A stretch of 64,000 nt of DNA from a virus. The notes below the pieces were generated by a model that saw only the letters and a program-made list of their open reading frames with translations, did not search any database and had not been told where the DNA came from. The stretch lies in the IMG/VR virus record IMGVR_UViG_3300034073_002641, positions 1 to 64,000 of that record. The stretch is one strand, 5' to 3'. This document shows positions 48,838-55,690 of the stretch, piece by piece (the stretch's first letter is position 1; each line of letters opens with the position of its first letter). The position numbers and the translations under genes were made by a program.

Positions 48838-49437
48838 ATGATAAACAACCTGGACATAATCAAACCATTACTAAACTTCACAGAAGAGGGTGATTTCTAT
48901 ATGTTATATATTCTTAAAAGAAAGAAGGATCAACCAAAAGAGGAGAGAGATAATCACCAGTCATCCAGAACCATTAAAACGTATTGTATTGATAGCCTGG
49001 ATTATCTTGATAGCAAATATGAAGAGATTATGCAGTTATCAGAACTCTTCAAAGCAAGAACCTACATTCACATTCAAAAACAGAACCATAAAGATGTGGC
49101 CTTGGATATGATGATGCTTTTGGCTGAAAGAATCAAAAATGGACAACATAATCAGAAAAATTTATTTGAGAGTGTTGTTGGGAAGGTAAAAAGAATGGAG
49201 AATAGATGGATTGTTGATATTGATGATAAAGATGAAAAAGAATTAGCAAAGACTATTGCTATACTTGATGAAACTAGACCAGGGGGTAATAAGGTTGAAG
49301 CAGTAATCCCAACTAAAAGTGGTTATCATTTAATCACAAAAAGATTTGATGTTGATATGTTTAGGAAATCATATCCCCAGGTTGACATTCAGAAACGTAA
49401 TCCAACTTTGTTGTATTTTCCTAATAGTTTAGATTAA
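48838..49437 (+). CDS. Conserved phage hypothetical
   Basis: 199 residues. RWIVDIDDKDEKELAKTIAI, VEAVIPTKSGYHLITKRFDV and IQKRNPTLLYFPNSL look like a compact fold with an acidic pair after a strand and a GxH loop, slightly similar to primase-like (AEP) proteins, but not enough to assign. ATG 48838 fits the promoter leader; ATG 48814 lies inside the -7 box. Confidence 0.6.
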   Translation: MINNLDIIKPLLNFTEEGDFYMLYILKRKKDQPKEERDNHQSSRTIKTYCIDSLDYLDSKYEEIMQLSELFKARTYIHIQKQNHKDVALDMMMLLAERIKNGQHNQKNLFESVVGKVKRMENRWIVDIDDKDEKELAKTIAILDETRPGGNKVEAVIPTKSGYHLITKRFDVDMFRKSYPQVDIQKRNPTLLYFPNSLD

Positions 49438-49464
49438 ATAATTGAAAAAAAAATAATCATTACA

Positions 49465-49496
49465 TTTGGACTTCTGCAAACTTTAGTTTATCTTTG
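49465..49496 (+). promoter_or_regulatory. Host-type promoter
   Basis: TTTG 49465-49468 and TATCTTTG 49489-49496, 20-bp spacer, upstream of ATG 49521. Confidence 0.8.
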
Positions 49497-49520
49497 TGAG
49501 GTAATCAAACCAAAAGAACA

Positions 49521-50018
49521 ATGGAAAGAATTAAGTTAAAAAATGTGAAATATTCTGCAAAGTTTTCAGAAGAAACTTATGCATTCCAAGCAGATATTTT
49601 TTTTGATAACAAAAAAATTGGATATTGTATAAATAGGGGAACTGGTGGGAGTACTGATTGCAACCTTTGGGATGGTGAAGCCAAAACCAAAGAGGCTTTC
49701 AAAAAGATGGAAGAATATTGTGATAGCCTAGGCATAGAAGGTTATGGTAATAAATTGGAGTGGGTTGTTGATGATTTGTTCCAAAATTGGTTAACAAATC
49801 AAGCAATAAAGAAAGATGAAAAGAAGGGAATTCTTTATGGAGATACAACAAAATATACCATACAGACTTTTGTTAATGCTGGAAGTGGCAAGAGACTTTC
49901 AATGGTTGATTTAATAAAGAATGAAGAGGCTATTAAAATGTTGAGAACTTTTTGTTCAAAAGTTAAAAAAGAAGGTCATACTGTGTTGAACACAAACTTA
50001 CCTTTTAATGTTTATTAA
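49521..50018 (+). CDS. Conserved phage hypothetical
   Basis: 165 residues. FSEETYAFQADIFFDNKKIG, NRGTGGSTDCNLWDG and AKTKEAFKKMEEYC give a strand-rich N-domain; a helix-rich C-part follows. Resembles uncharacterised phage proteins. Leads a two-gene unit with the kinase at 50033. Confidence 0.6.
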   Translation: MERIKLKNVKYSAKFSEETYAFQADIFFDNKKIGYCINRGTGGSTDCNLWDGEAKTKEAFKKMEEYCDSLGIEGYGNKLEWVVDDLFQNWLTNQAIKKDEKKGILYGDTTKYTIQTFVNAGSGKRLSMVDLIKNEEAIKMLRTFCSKVKKEGHTVLNTNLPFNVY

Positions 50019-50032
50019 ATAAAAAGAAGATT

Positions 50033-50434
50033 ATGGCAAAGGAACTTTTCTTATTAAGAGGACTACCTGGTTCAGGTAAATCAACATTGGCAGCCCAGTT
50101 GGGTGGATCATTGGTTGAAGCAGATAGATACTTTATGCAGTATGGTGAATATAAATTTGATGCATCAAAATTGAAAGAGGCTCATGCTTGGTGCAGAGAA
50201 GAAGTTAGAAAGTGGATGGAGGTGGATAATTCTGGGTATAATGTTGATAGAATTGTTGTATCTAACACATTCACCCAAGAGTGGGAAATGAAGCCCTACT
50301 ATGAGTTAGCAGAAAAATATGGGTATAGAGTTTATTCCATAGTTGTTGAGAATAGGCATGGGGGGAAGAATGTTCACAATGTGCCAGACGAGGCAATTGA
50401 TAAAATGCGGAAAAGGTTCGAGATAAAATTGTAA
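50033..50434 (+). CDS. P-loop kinase (AAA_33/polynucleotide-kinase-like)
   Basis: 133 residues. LFLLRGLPGSGKSTLAAQLG is a Walker A motif of the PNK/AAA_33 type; VEADRYFM and VVSNTFTQEWEMKPYYELAE match the substrate-binding and lid positions. It could phosphorylate RNA or DNA 5' ends. It ends 4 nt before the tRNA-Thr gene, which supports a link to tRNA metabolism. Confidence 0.8.
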   Translation: MAKELFLLRGLPGSGKSTLAAQLGGSLVEADRYFMQYGEYKFDASKLKEAHAWCREEVRKWMEVDNSGYNVDRIVVSNTFTQEWEMKPYYELAEKYGYRVYSIVVENRHGGKNVHNVPDEAIDKMRKRFEIKL

Positions 50435-50438
50435 TATT

Positions 50439-50510
50439 GCCAATATAGTTCAACGGTAGAACACGTCTTTTGTAAAGATGGGGTTGGGGGTTCAAATCCC
50501 TCTATTGGCT
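50439..50510 (+). tRNA. tRNA-Thr (UGU)
   Basis: Canonical cloverleaf: acceptor GCCAATA/TATTGGC, D-arm GTTCAACGGTAGAAC, anticodon arm CGTCT-TTTGTAA-AGATG, T-loop TTCAAAT. Reads ACA. Confidence 0.9.
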
Positions 50511-50527
50511 CAAACAAATTTAAACTA

Positions 50528-50610
50528 GGGGGTACGCCAGAGTGGGAGAGCTGGGTTTGACTGTAAATCAAATGATTATGTCTGAATAGGTTCAAATCCT
50601 ATTACCCTCA
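50528..50610 (+). tRNA. tRNA-Tyr (GUA)
   Basis: Acceptor GGGGGTA/TACCCTC (one G-T), anticodon arm TTTGA-CTGTAAA-TCAAA, long variable arm, T-arm ATAGG-TTCAAAT-CCTAT. Reads UAC/UAU. Confidence 0.9.
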
Positions 50611-50628
50611 CTAACTAAAATCAAAAAA

Positions 50629-50754
50629 ATGAAAAGATTTTTAAAAGAACTACATCAAGTAATGGTTGAAGGGTGTTATCCATTAGACCCAATGATTGTT
50701 TATATATTTGGTGTGATTGCATTACTAGGGGCATTAATTCAAATACTATCCTAA
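50629..50754 (+). CDS. Small single-helix membrane protein
   Basis: 41 residues (MKRFLKELHQVMVEGCYPLD, then a membrane helix VYIFGVIALLGALIQILS). It starts 19 nt after tRNA-Tyr. No family recognised. Confidence 0.55.
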   Translation: MKRFLKELHQVMVEGCYPLDPMIVYIFGVIALLGALIQILS

Positions 50755-50780
50755 TTACTAAACAAAAAAAAGCAACAAAT

Positions 50781-51125
50781 ATGTCTGGAGGATTTTTTGA
50801 CTATGACCAATCTAAGATAAAGAATATGATTGATTCTATTGAAGATTTGATTGCAAATAATGGTAGAGTTAAAACAGAACAAGAAATTATAGATGGTGCT
50901 TGGGGTGCTTTTGATGATGATTATTTCAATAAGTATCCAGAAGATATGTTCTGGCATAAATATCCAGATGAAGTTATTGAAGAATTTAAAAAAGGAATAA
51001 CTCATTTACAGATTGCATATATTTATGCACAAAGGATTGATTGGTTGGTATCTGGTGATGATGGTGAGGAATCATTTATTAGAAGATTAAATGAAGATTT
51101 AAGTAAATTAAAAACAGAACTATGA
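50781..51125 (+). CDS. Conserved phage protein (MSGGFFDY family)
   Basis: 114 residues. MSGGFFDYDQSKIKNMIDSI and PEDMFWHKYPDEVIEEFKKG, then YAQRIDWLVSGDDGEESF, belong to a small family common in phages (often annotated hypothetical). ATG 50781 is chosen over an in-frame ATG at 50673. It overlaps the next gene by 4 nt. Confidence 0.75.
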   Translation: MSGGFFDYDQSKIKNMIDSIEDLIANNGRVKTEQEIIDGAWGAFDDDYFNKYPEDMFWHKYPDEVIEEFKKGITHLQIAYIYAQRIDWLVSGDDGEESFIRRLNEDLSKLKTEL

Positions 51126-51373
51126 TAGAATTTGCATTAGGTGCAATTGTCACCACAATTATCGTAACATTATTTTGGTCATTTACTGGTGTTATTTATC
51201 TTAAAGCCAAAGTGAACGCAATCACAGATGAATTAAAAGACAAACAACATGCTAATTCAAACTTCCACAGGGATATTTATAATATCATAGATGAGGTTGA
51301 GAATAGATTTGACAGAAGGCTTGTAGAGTTTGAAAACAAACTTACAGAATTGGATGGCAAAAAATCCAAGTGA
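51122..51373 (+). CDS. Membrane-anchored coiled-coil protein
   Basis: 83 residues: membrane helix at 4-28 (ALGAIVTTIIVTLFWSFTGV), then a charged coiled coil. Coupled by ATGA overlap to the MSGGFFDY gene, so the two may act together at the membrane. Confidence 0.6.
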   Translation: MIEFALGAIVTTIIVTLFWSFTGVIYLKAKVNAITDELKDKQHANSNFHRDIYNIIDEVENRFDRRLVEFENKLTELDGKKSK

Positions 51374-51380
51374 TTTTAAA

Positions 51381-51442
51381 GTAGGTGTGGTGTAATTGGT
51401 ATCATGTATGGTATCATGTATGGTTTGAATCTTCCACCTACG
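51381..51442 (+). tRNA. Minimal tRNA-like element (62 nt) with D-loop-derived repeats
   Basis: Perfect acceptor GTAGGTG/CACCTAC. In place of the anticodon arm, the unit GGTATCATGTAT occurs twice, apparently copied from the D-arm GTGTAATTGGTATCATG. A T-loop-like TTTGAAT remains. Confidence 0.45.
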
Positions 51443-51451
51443 CAAAAGATA

Positions 51452-51511
51452 AAAGTATCATGGTTGGTATCATGGTCGGTATCATGTGCGGTGTTTGAAT
51501 CCCACACTTTC
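51452..51511 (+). tRNA. Minimal tRNA-like element (60 nt), second copy
   Basis: Acceptor AAAGTAT/ACACTTT (one mismatch), three units of (A/G)GTATCATG-NN-G, T-loop-like TTTGAAT. Same design as 51381-51442, diverged sequence. Confidence 0.4.
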
Positions 51512-51537
51512 TGTTTTACTTTTAAAAAAAAACAATC

Positions 51538-52326
51538 ATGTCAAAAATAAATTTAGACAAATATTATACACCAAAAGAACTTGCAAAATATTGTATTGAT
51601 GTTGTAAATAATCTAGGATTTGAAATAACTGAAACAATTGAACCAGCTGCTGGTGGAGGTAGTTTTAGTTTACAGATACCCAATTGCATTGCTTATGATT
51701 TAGAGCCTGAACATAAAAGTATTATTAAACAAGATTTTCTAAAACTTGAACTACCTTATAAGAAAGGTAGGTTGTTTATTGGAAACCCCCCATTTGGGAC
51801 AAGGAATACTTTGAGTGTTGCTTTTTATAAACAAGCAGCTAAAATGGGTGATTATATTGCTTTTATATTACCTGTTAGTCAATATAACAATAATCAACAA
51901 ATGTATGAGTTTGATTTAATCCATTCAGAAGTGTTGCCTTTAATTAAATATAGTGGTATTGAATTATTATGTTGTTTTAATGTGTACCAAAGGCCTAAAA
52001 ATGGGATTAACAAAAAAGCAATAGATTACAAGTTAAATGATGTATTTGTTGGTGAATATAGAAGAGGTGGAACATATAAAAAACCTGAAACTTTTGATTT
52101 TGCTATGAATACATATGGGGCAAGTATTGGAAAAGAAGTGAAGGAAATAGGAACATTTTGTCAGGAAAATTATGTGATTATAAACAATAAAACATACCAA
52201 GAAAGAGTTTTAGATGTGATGAAAAAGACAGACTGGAAGAATTTATATCCATTTATTTCTTCACCTAAAATTCAAACTTGGAAGATTTATAAGTATTTAA
52301 AAGAACAAATACCTGAATTGAATTAG
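51538..52326 (+). CDS. DNA N6-adenine methyltransferase
   Basis: 262 residues. YYTPKELAKYCIDVV, EPAAGGGSFSLQIPN (SAM binding), YDLEPE and the catalytic FIGNPPFGTRN motif (NPPF) identify an N6-adenine methyltransferase of the gamma-like order. It probably methylates phage DNA against host restriction. No partner restriction enzyme is visible. Confidence 0.88.
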   Translation: MSKINLDKYYTPKELAKYCIDVVNNLGFEITETIEPAAGGGSFSLQIPNCIAYDLEPEHKSIIKQDFLKLELPYKKGRLFIGNPPFGTRNTLSVAFYKQAAKMGDYIAFILPVSQYNNNQQMYEFDLIHSEVLPLIKYSGIELLCCFNVYQRPKNGINKKAIDYKLNDVFVGEYRRGGTYKKPETFDFAMNTYGASIGKEVKEIGTFCQENYVIINNKTYQERVLDVMKKTDWKNLYPFISSPKIQTWKIYKYLKEQIPELN

Positions 52327-52338
52327 GAAAATACAAAA

Positions 52339-52415
52339 GGTCAAGTACCCACACAGCGGTGAGATGGGCTAAGTTAGATACAATTCCTCGGGGCTGGGAG
52401 TAGAATGCTTGATTG
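52339..52415 (+). tRNA. Weak tRNA-like element (77 nt)
   Basis: GGTCAAG 52339-52345 pairs with CTTGATT 52408-52414 (two G-T). CCCA/TGGG give a D-arm-like stem. No clear T-loop or anticodon. Low support. Confidence 0.25.
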
Positions 52416-52420
52416 ATTTT

Positions 52421-52491
52421 GGTCTTATTGTGTAATGACAGCACACAGCACTACGGATGCTGAAGTTGGGGTTCAAATCCCTATAAGACCA
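52421..52491 (+). tRNA. tRNA-Arg (ACG)
   Basis: Acceptor GGTCTTA/TAAGACC, D-arm GTGTAATGACAGCAC, anticodon arm CAGCA-CTACGGA-TGCTG, T-loop TTCAAAT. Reads CGU (A34 likely edited to inosine). Confidence 0.9.
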
Positions 52492-52493
52492 CT

Positions 52494-52569
52494 GTGTTTG
52501 GAACCCGTATTGGCCTTTGGGGTATGATTGTGACTCATATTAAATGTGGGTTCGAATCCCATCAAACAC
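52494..52569 (+). tRNA. tRNA-His (GUG)
   Basis: Anticodon arm TATGA-TTGTGAC-TCATA, T-arm GTGGG-TTCGAAT-CCCAT. G at 52494 is the -1 position paired with C73, the histidine identity element. Confidence 0.9.
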
Positions 52570-52577
52570 CCAATTAT

Positions 52578-52647
52578 GGTTAGTTTGGTCATGGAGACCA
52601 GTGAGACTGCAAATCTCATAGAGTTAGTACAATTCTAACACTAACCT
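52578..52647 (+). tRNA. tRNA-Cys (GCA)
   Basis: Acceptor GGTTAGT/ACTAACC, D-stem GGTC/GACC, anticodon arm TGAGA-CTGCAAA-TCTCA, T-arm GTTAG-TACAATT-CTAAC. Confidence 0.9.
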
Positions 52648-52649
52648 CA

Positions 52650-52855
52650 AAAGATGAAAATAAGTGATGACTCTGGTGAAACCCCAGGGTATATGTAAGG
52701 TTTAACTTGCTTGATTCGCGATATATTAGCAAGTGACCGAGAGTTTGATATAACTATGGGCTACTGTGGCCAATTTGGTAGCAACTAGGAAAATCCAACC
52801 ATCCAGGTAAAACTGGATCATGATGTTCAACGGGGACAAAAAACTTATTTCTTTT
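52650..52855 (+). ncRNA. Candidate structured RNA between tRNA-Cys and tRNA-Gln
   Basis: Gene-free 206 nt with several hairpins: CTGG/CCAG near 52676, CTTGCT/AGCAAG (about 52708-52735), ATCCAG/CTGGAT (about 52800-52818). GGTGAAACC and GTTCAACG recall pieces of group I intron cores, but the set is incomplete. Class unknown. Confidence 0.3.
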
Positions 52856-52860
52856 TAAAT

Positions 52861-52931
52861 TGCCACATGGTGTAAAGGTAGCACCACAGATTTTGATTCT
52901 GTTAGTATTGGTTCAAATCCAGTTGTGGTAA
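52861..52931 (+). tRNA. tRNA-Gln (UUG)
   Basis: Acceptor TGCCACA/TGTGGTA (one G-T), D-stem GGTG/CACC, anticodon arm ACAGA-TTTTGAT-TCTGT, T-arm ATTGG-TTCAAAT-CCAGT. Confidence 0.9.
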
Positions 52932-52942
52932 CAATTTTTAAT

Positions 52943-53016
52943 AATCCTGTAGCTTAGTGGTTTAAAGCACCTAACTTTTAATTAGGGGATCGTTGGTTCA
53001 AATCCAACCAGGATTA
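52943..53016 (+). tRNA. tRNA-Lys (UUU)
   Basis: Acceptor AATCCTG/CAGGATT, D-arm GCTTAGTGGTTTAAAGC, anticodon arm CCTAA-CTTTTAA-TTAGG, T-loop TTCAAAT. Reads AAA/AAG, codons very common in this AT-rich genome. Confidence 0.92.
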
Positions 53017-53030
53017 CAAACAAAACAACT

Positions 53031-53948
53031 ATGAATGTATTAAGTTTATTTGATGGAATGAGTTGCGGGCAGATTGCCTTAAATCGTGTTGGTGTTGAAT
53101 ATGATAAATATTTTGCATCAGAGATTGAAAAGAATTCAATAAAGGTTACACAACATAACTTCCCAAACACAATCCAGTTGGGAGATGTATCAAAGATTAA
53201 GGCAAGTGATTTACCCCAAATTGATTTGATAATGGGGGGTTCACCTTGTCAATCTTTTTCATTTGCTGGAAAGATGAAAGGTATGTCAACAAAGGATCAG
53301 AGGGATATATTATCATTGGATTCATATCTTGAATTAAAAGAGCAAGGATATGAGTTTGAGGGTGAATCCTATTTGTTTTGGGAATATGTTAGATTATTGA
53401 AGGAATTAAAACCCAAATATTTTCTTCTTGAAAATGTTATGATGAAAGATTATTGGAAAAAAATCATAAGTGACACATTGGGAGTTGAGCCTGTGATGAT
53501 AAATTCAAACCTTGTTTCAGCCCAGGATAGGAAGAGATTATATTGGACAAATATTGGTCAAATAAGCCAACCAGATGACCTAGGATTGTGCTTGAAGGAT
53601 ATTATGGAGGATAAGGTGGATGAAAAATATAACATCACAGAGAGGTTCTATAAGAAGAAAGAGGGGACATTATCATATAAGAAATCTAGGGGCAATATTA
53701 GACCACCAGAAAGGAAGTCAAAGACATTGACAACATCTGGGCATGGGATATCAAATTCAGGATCAACAAACATAAAGTTTTCTGATGATTATTTGAGAAT
53801 ACCAACACCTTTGGAATGTGAGAGGTTGCAAACTGTTCCGGATAACTATACAAATGTTGGTTTATTGGATTCACATAGATACAAAATGTTGGGCAATGGT
53901 TGGACAGTGGATGTGATTGCACATATTTTCCAAAGTTTGAAAAAGTAA
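53031..53948 (+). CDS. dcm: DNA cytosine-5 methyltransferase
   Basis: 305 residues. VLSLFDGMSCGQIAL (motif I), GGSPCQSFSFAGKMKG (motif IV with catalytic Cys), FLLENVM (VI), SAQDRKRLYWTN (VIII) and MLGNGWTVDVIAHIF (X) are complete, so the enzyme should be active. The target-recognition segment between VIII and X is short. It starts 14 nt after tRNA-Lys. Likely protects phage DNA. Confidence 0.92.
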   Translation: MNVLSLFDGMSCGQIALNRVGVEYDKYFASEIEKNSIKVTQHNFPNTIQLGDVSKIKASDLPQIDLIMGGSPCQSFSFAGKMKGMSTKDQRDILSLDSYLELKEQGYEFEGESYLFWEYVRLLKELKPKYFLLENVMMKDYWKKIISDTLGVEPVMINSNLVSAQDRKRLYWTNIGQISQPDDLGLCLKDIMEDKVDEKYNITERFYKKKEGTLSYKKSRGNIRPPERKSKTLTTSGHGISNSGSTNIKFSDDYLRIPTPLECERLQTVPDNYTNVGLLDSHRYKMLGNGWTVDVIAHIFQSLKK

Positions 53949-53957
53949 TGATTATTA

Positions 53958-53965
53958 TATTTATA
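53958..53965 (+). promoter_or_regulatory. T4-late-like box TATTTATA
   Basis: 19 nt before ATG 53985. Confidence 0.55.
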
Positions 53966-53984
53966 TAATAAAAATATTTAGATA

Positions 53985-54323
53985 ATGGAAAAAGAACAAT
54001 TTAAAAAAATATTTGTATTCCTTGAAGAAAAGGAAAAACAAAAAGCACCATTAAAATGGAAATTAATAAATAATGAACCATTAAGAAAAGAAAATTTGGA
54101 TATTGAAATTACAGGATCAGATAAATTTTATGTCAATTATCAAATTACTATTGATGGTAAATTAATTGAAATTGAAGGTATTTTAAATCAATTTGGCACT
54201 GGTAGGAGCGAAGAACACGAATTTGAACCTACTTATTTTATGGATGATGAAACAGAACAATATTATAATAATAATTGGGAAAAAGTTGAAGATGAAATTT
54301 TAAATAAATTTTATAATGATTAG
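53985..54323 (+). CDS. Repeat-family N-module fused to a different domain
   Basis: 112 residues. The first 40 (MEKEQFKKIFVFLEEKEKQK, APLKWKLINNEPLRKENLDI) are the N-module of the LPxxL repeat proteins at 25547-36985, but no repeats follow; instead there is a small strand-rich domain (VNYQITIDGKLIEIEGILNQ) and acidic end. So the N-module is a portable unit. Own late box; followed by two leader-tagged genes. Confidence 0.65.
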   Translation: MEKEQFKKIFVFLEEKEKQKAPLKWKLINNEPLRKENLDIEITGSDKFYVNYQITIDGKLIEIEGILNQFGTGRSEEHEFEPTYFMDDETEQYYNNNWEKVEDEILNKFYND

Positions 54324-54341
54324 ATTAAATATTAATAAAAT

Positions 54342-54875
54342 ATGAAATTAAGAAAACTTATAGAAGCCACTATAAAAGACTTTGTGAATGAGAATGAGGA
54401 GAATGTTAATAAAATATTAGATAAGGTTAGTCAGAATGGGAAAGAAAGCCTAACCCCTGATGAAAAGACATATTTAGAACAATATAGTGATGGTGACATT
54501 AATCCAGATTTAGAAGAATGGTTGTTTAGTGATGACAACAATACATTTGATGTAAATGGCAATAAGTTATTATTTGATGAATTTGAAGAGGATGAAGATA
54601 TTTTTCAGAACACATCCAAATTAAAGAGAGTTATTAGCAATCATTTAGATAAAAAACCATTCACAAATAATGCAGATTGGGGTGGGGGTTATGTCTGGAA
54701 TCTCAAAAAAGATGATGATTTCACTGGGACATTCTTATACCTAGGTGATGATGAGTTAGTTGTTATTAAAAGAAGATTGGTTGGTGATGAATATAATGAT
54801 GAAGAATTAAAATATATCACAAACAGTAGAGAATTGTATAAATTTTTATTATCTTTGCTTCGTAACAAAAAATAA
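54342..54875 (+). CDS. VNE-leader protein with DUF6576-like motif
   Basis: 177 residues. Leader MKLRKLIEATIKDFVNE. Then ILDKVSQNGKESLTPDEKTY, the same motif as at the C-terminus of the 5517 product. The remainder is acidic and strand-rich (WGGGYVWNLKKDDDFTGTFL). Valine replaces leucine in the presumed cut site. Inferred packaged protein; function unknown. Confidence 0.62.
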   Translation: MKLRKLIEATIKDFVNENEENVNKILDKVSQNGKESLTPDEKTYLEQYSDGDINPDLEEWLFSDDNNTFDVNGNKLLFDEFEEDEDIFQNTSKLKRVISNHLDKKPFTNNADWGGGYVWNLKKDDDFTGTFLYLGDDELVVIKRRLVGDEYNDEELKYITNSRELYKFLLSLLRNKK

Positions 54876-54880
54876 TACCC

Positions 54881-55354
54881 ATGAATGATTTGAGAGATTC
54901 CATTAAGACTACAATAAAGGGTTATTTAAATGAACAAACTAATTGTTTACCAGAAGGTTCTTTTGCTGATGCATTAAGGAGAGACTTAATAGACCAGTAT
55001 TTAAAGAATATTTCTGATGAAGATATTAAAGAAGAATTATCTGATGAACCAGATTATGATTTATTGTTAGAACCTGATCACTATGATGGTTATGAACATC
55101 AAACATATATCCAGTATATTAATGATAATACTTTTAAATACTATGAGGGGTTTTCTAGTTTATGTTGGAAGGGCTTTAAAAAGCAAACACAATATAAAGG
55201 CAAAACTGAAGAAGAAATTATCAAAGATTTTGTGAATAAAAGAGCAAAAAATTTAGGATTAGAATTTGGTTATAAGTTAATTGATAGTGATTATTACATT
55301 CATAGGTCATGGGATTATGAAGATTATATTTTGATATTAACATATAAAAAGTAA
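54881..55354 (+). CDS. LNE-leader protein, unknown payload
   Basis: 157 residues. Leader MNDLRDSIKTTIKGYLNE, almost the same as that of the metalloprotease at 46767. The payload is acidic and tyrosine-rich (DEPDYDLLLEPDHYDGYEHQ) with no known domain. Five nt after the previous leader-tagged gene, so both come from the late box at 53958. Confidence 0.62.
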   Translation: MNDLRDSIKTTIKGYLNEQTNCLPEGSFADALRRDLIDQYLKNISDEDIKEELSDEPDYDLLLEPDHYDGYEHQTYIQYINDNTFKYYEGFSSLCWKGFKKQTQYKGKTEEEIIKDFVNKRAKNLGLEFGYKLIDSDYYIHRSWDYEDYILILTYKK

Positions 55355-55360
55355 TAACAA

Positions 55361-55621
55361 ATGACTTTAGATAAGTTCAAGATTATAATGGATAACTTTA
55401 AGAAATTCCATTCAGAGAAAGAGGATCAACCTGCAATATGGGATGTGTTCTTTAAATCGTTTGAAGAAACCATATTGAAAGAGTATGGAAACATTGGCTG
55501 GGAGTGGATTCATTTCTATATTTTTGACATAGATTTTGGAACAAAAGAAACAAACGTGGAAATTCCCAGGACAATTGAGGGATTACATTCTTTCCTAGAA
55601 GATTATTATAAAATAAAATGA
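55361..55621 (+). CDS. Small hypothetical protein
   Basis: 86 residues, helical N-terminus, then WEWIHFYIFDIDFGTKE. Same operon as the tagged proteins upstream, without the leader. No family recognised. Confidence 0.55.
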   Translation: MTLDKFKIIMDNFKKFHSEKEDQPAIWDVFFKSFEETILKEYGNIGWEWIHFYIFDIDFGTKETNVEIPRTIEGLHSFLEDYYKIK

Positions 55622-55638
55622 AAAACTTATTCATAGTG

Positions 55639-55669
55639 TTTGTTTATTCAAGATTAAAGATTATCTTTG
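55639..55669 (+). promoter_or_regulatory. Host-type promoter
   Basis: TTTG 55639-55642 and TATCTTTG 55662-55669, 19-bp spacer, upstream of ATG 55691. Confidence 0.8.
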
Positions 55670-55690
55670 CATTAACAAAAAACAAACACA

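Noticed and set aside
52650-52700. Hammerhead ribozyme (GATGA...GAAA)
   Set aside because: The spacing between the two core segments is too short for stem II, and the CUGANGA core is not met.
52650-52855. Group I intron in the tRNA cluster
   Set aside because: Only isolated core-like fragments; no interrupted tRNA or gene flanks it and the paired P3/P7 set could not be built.
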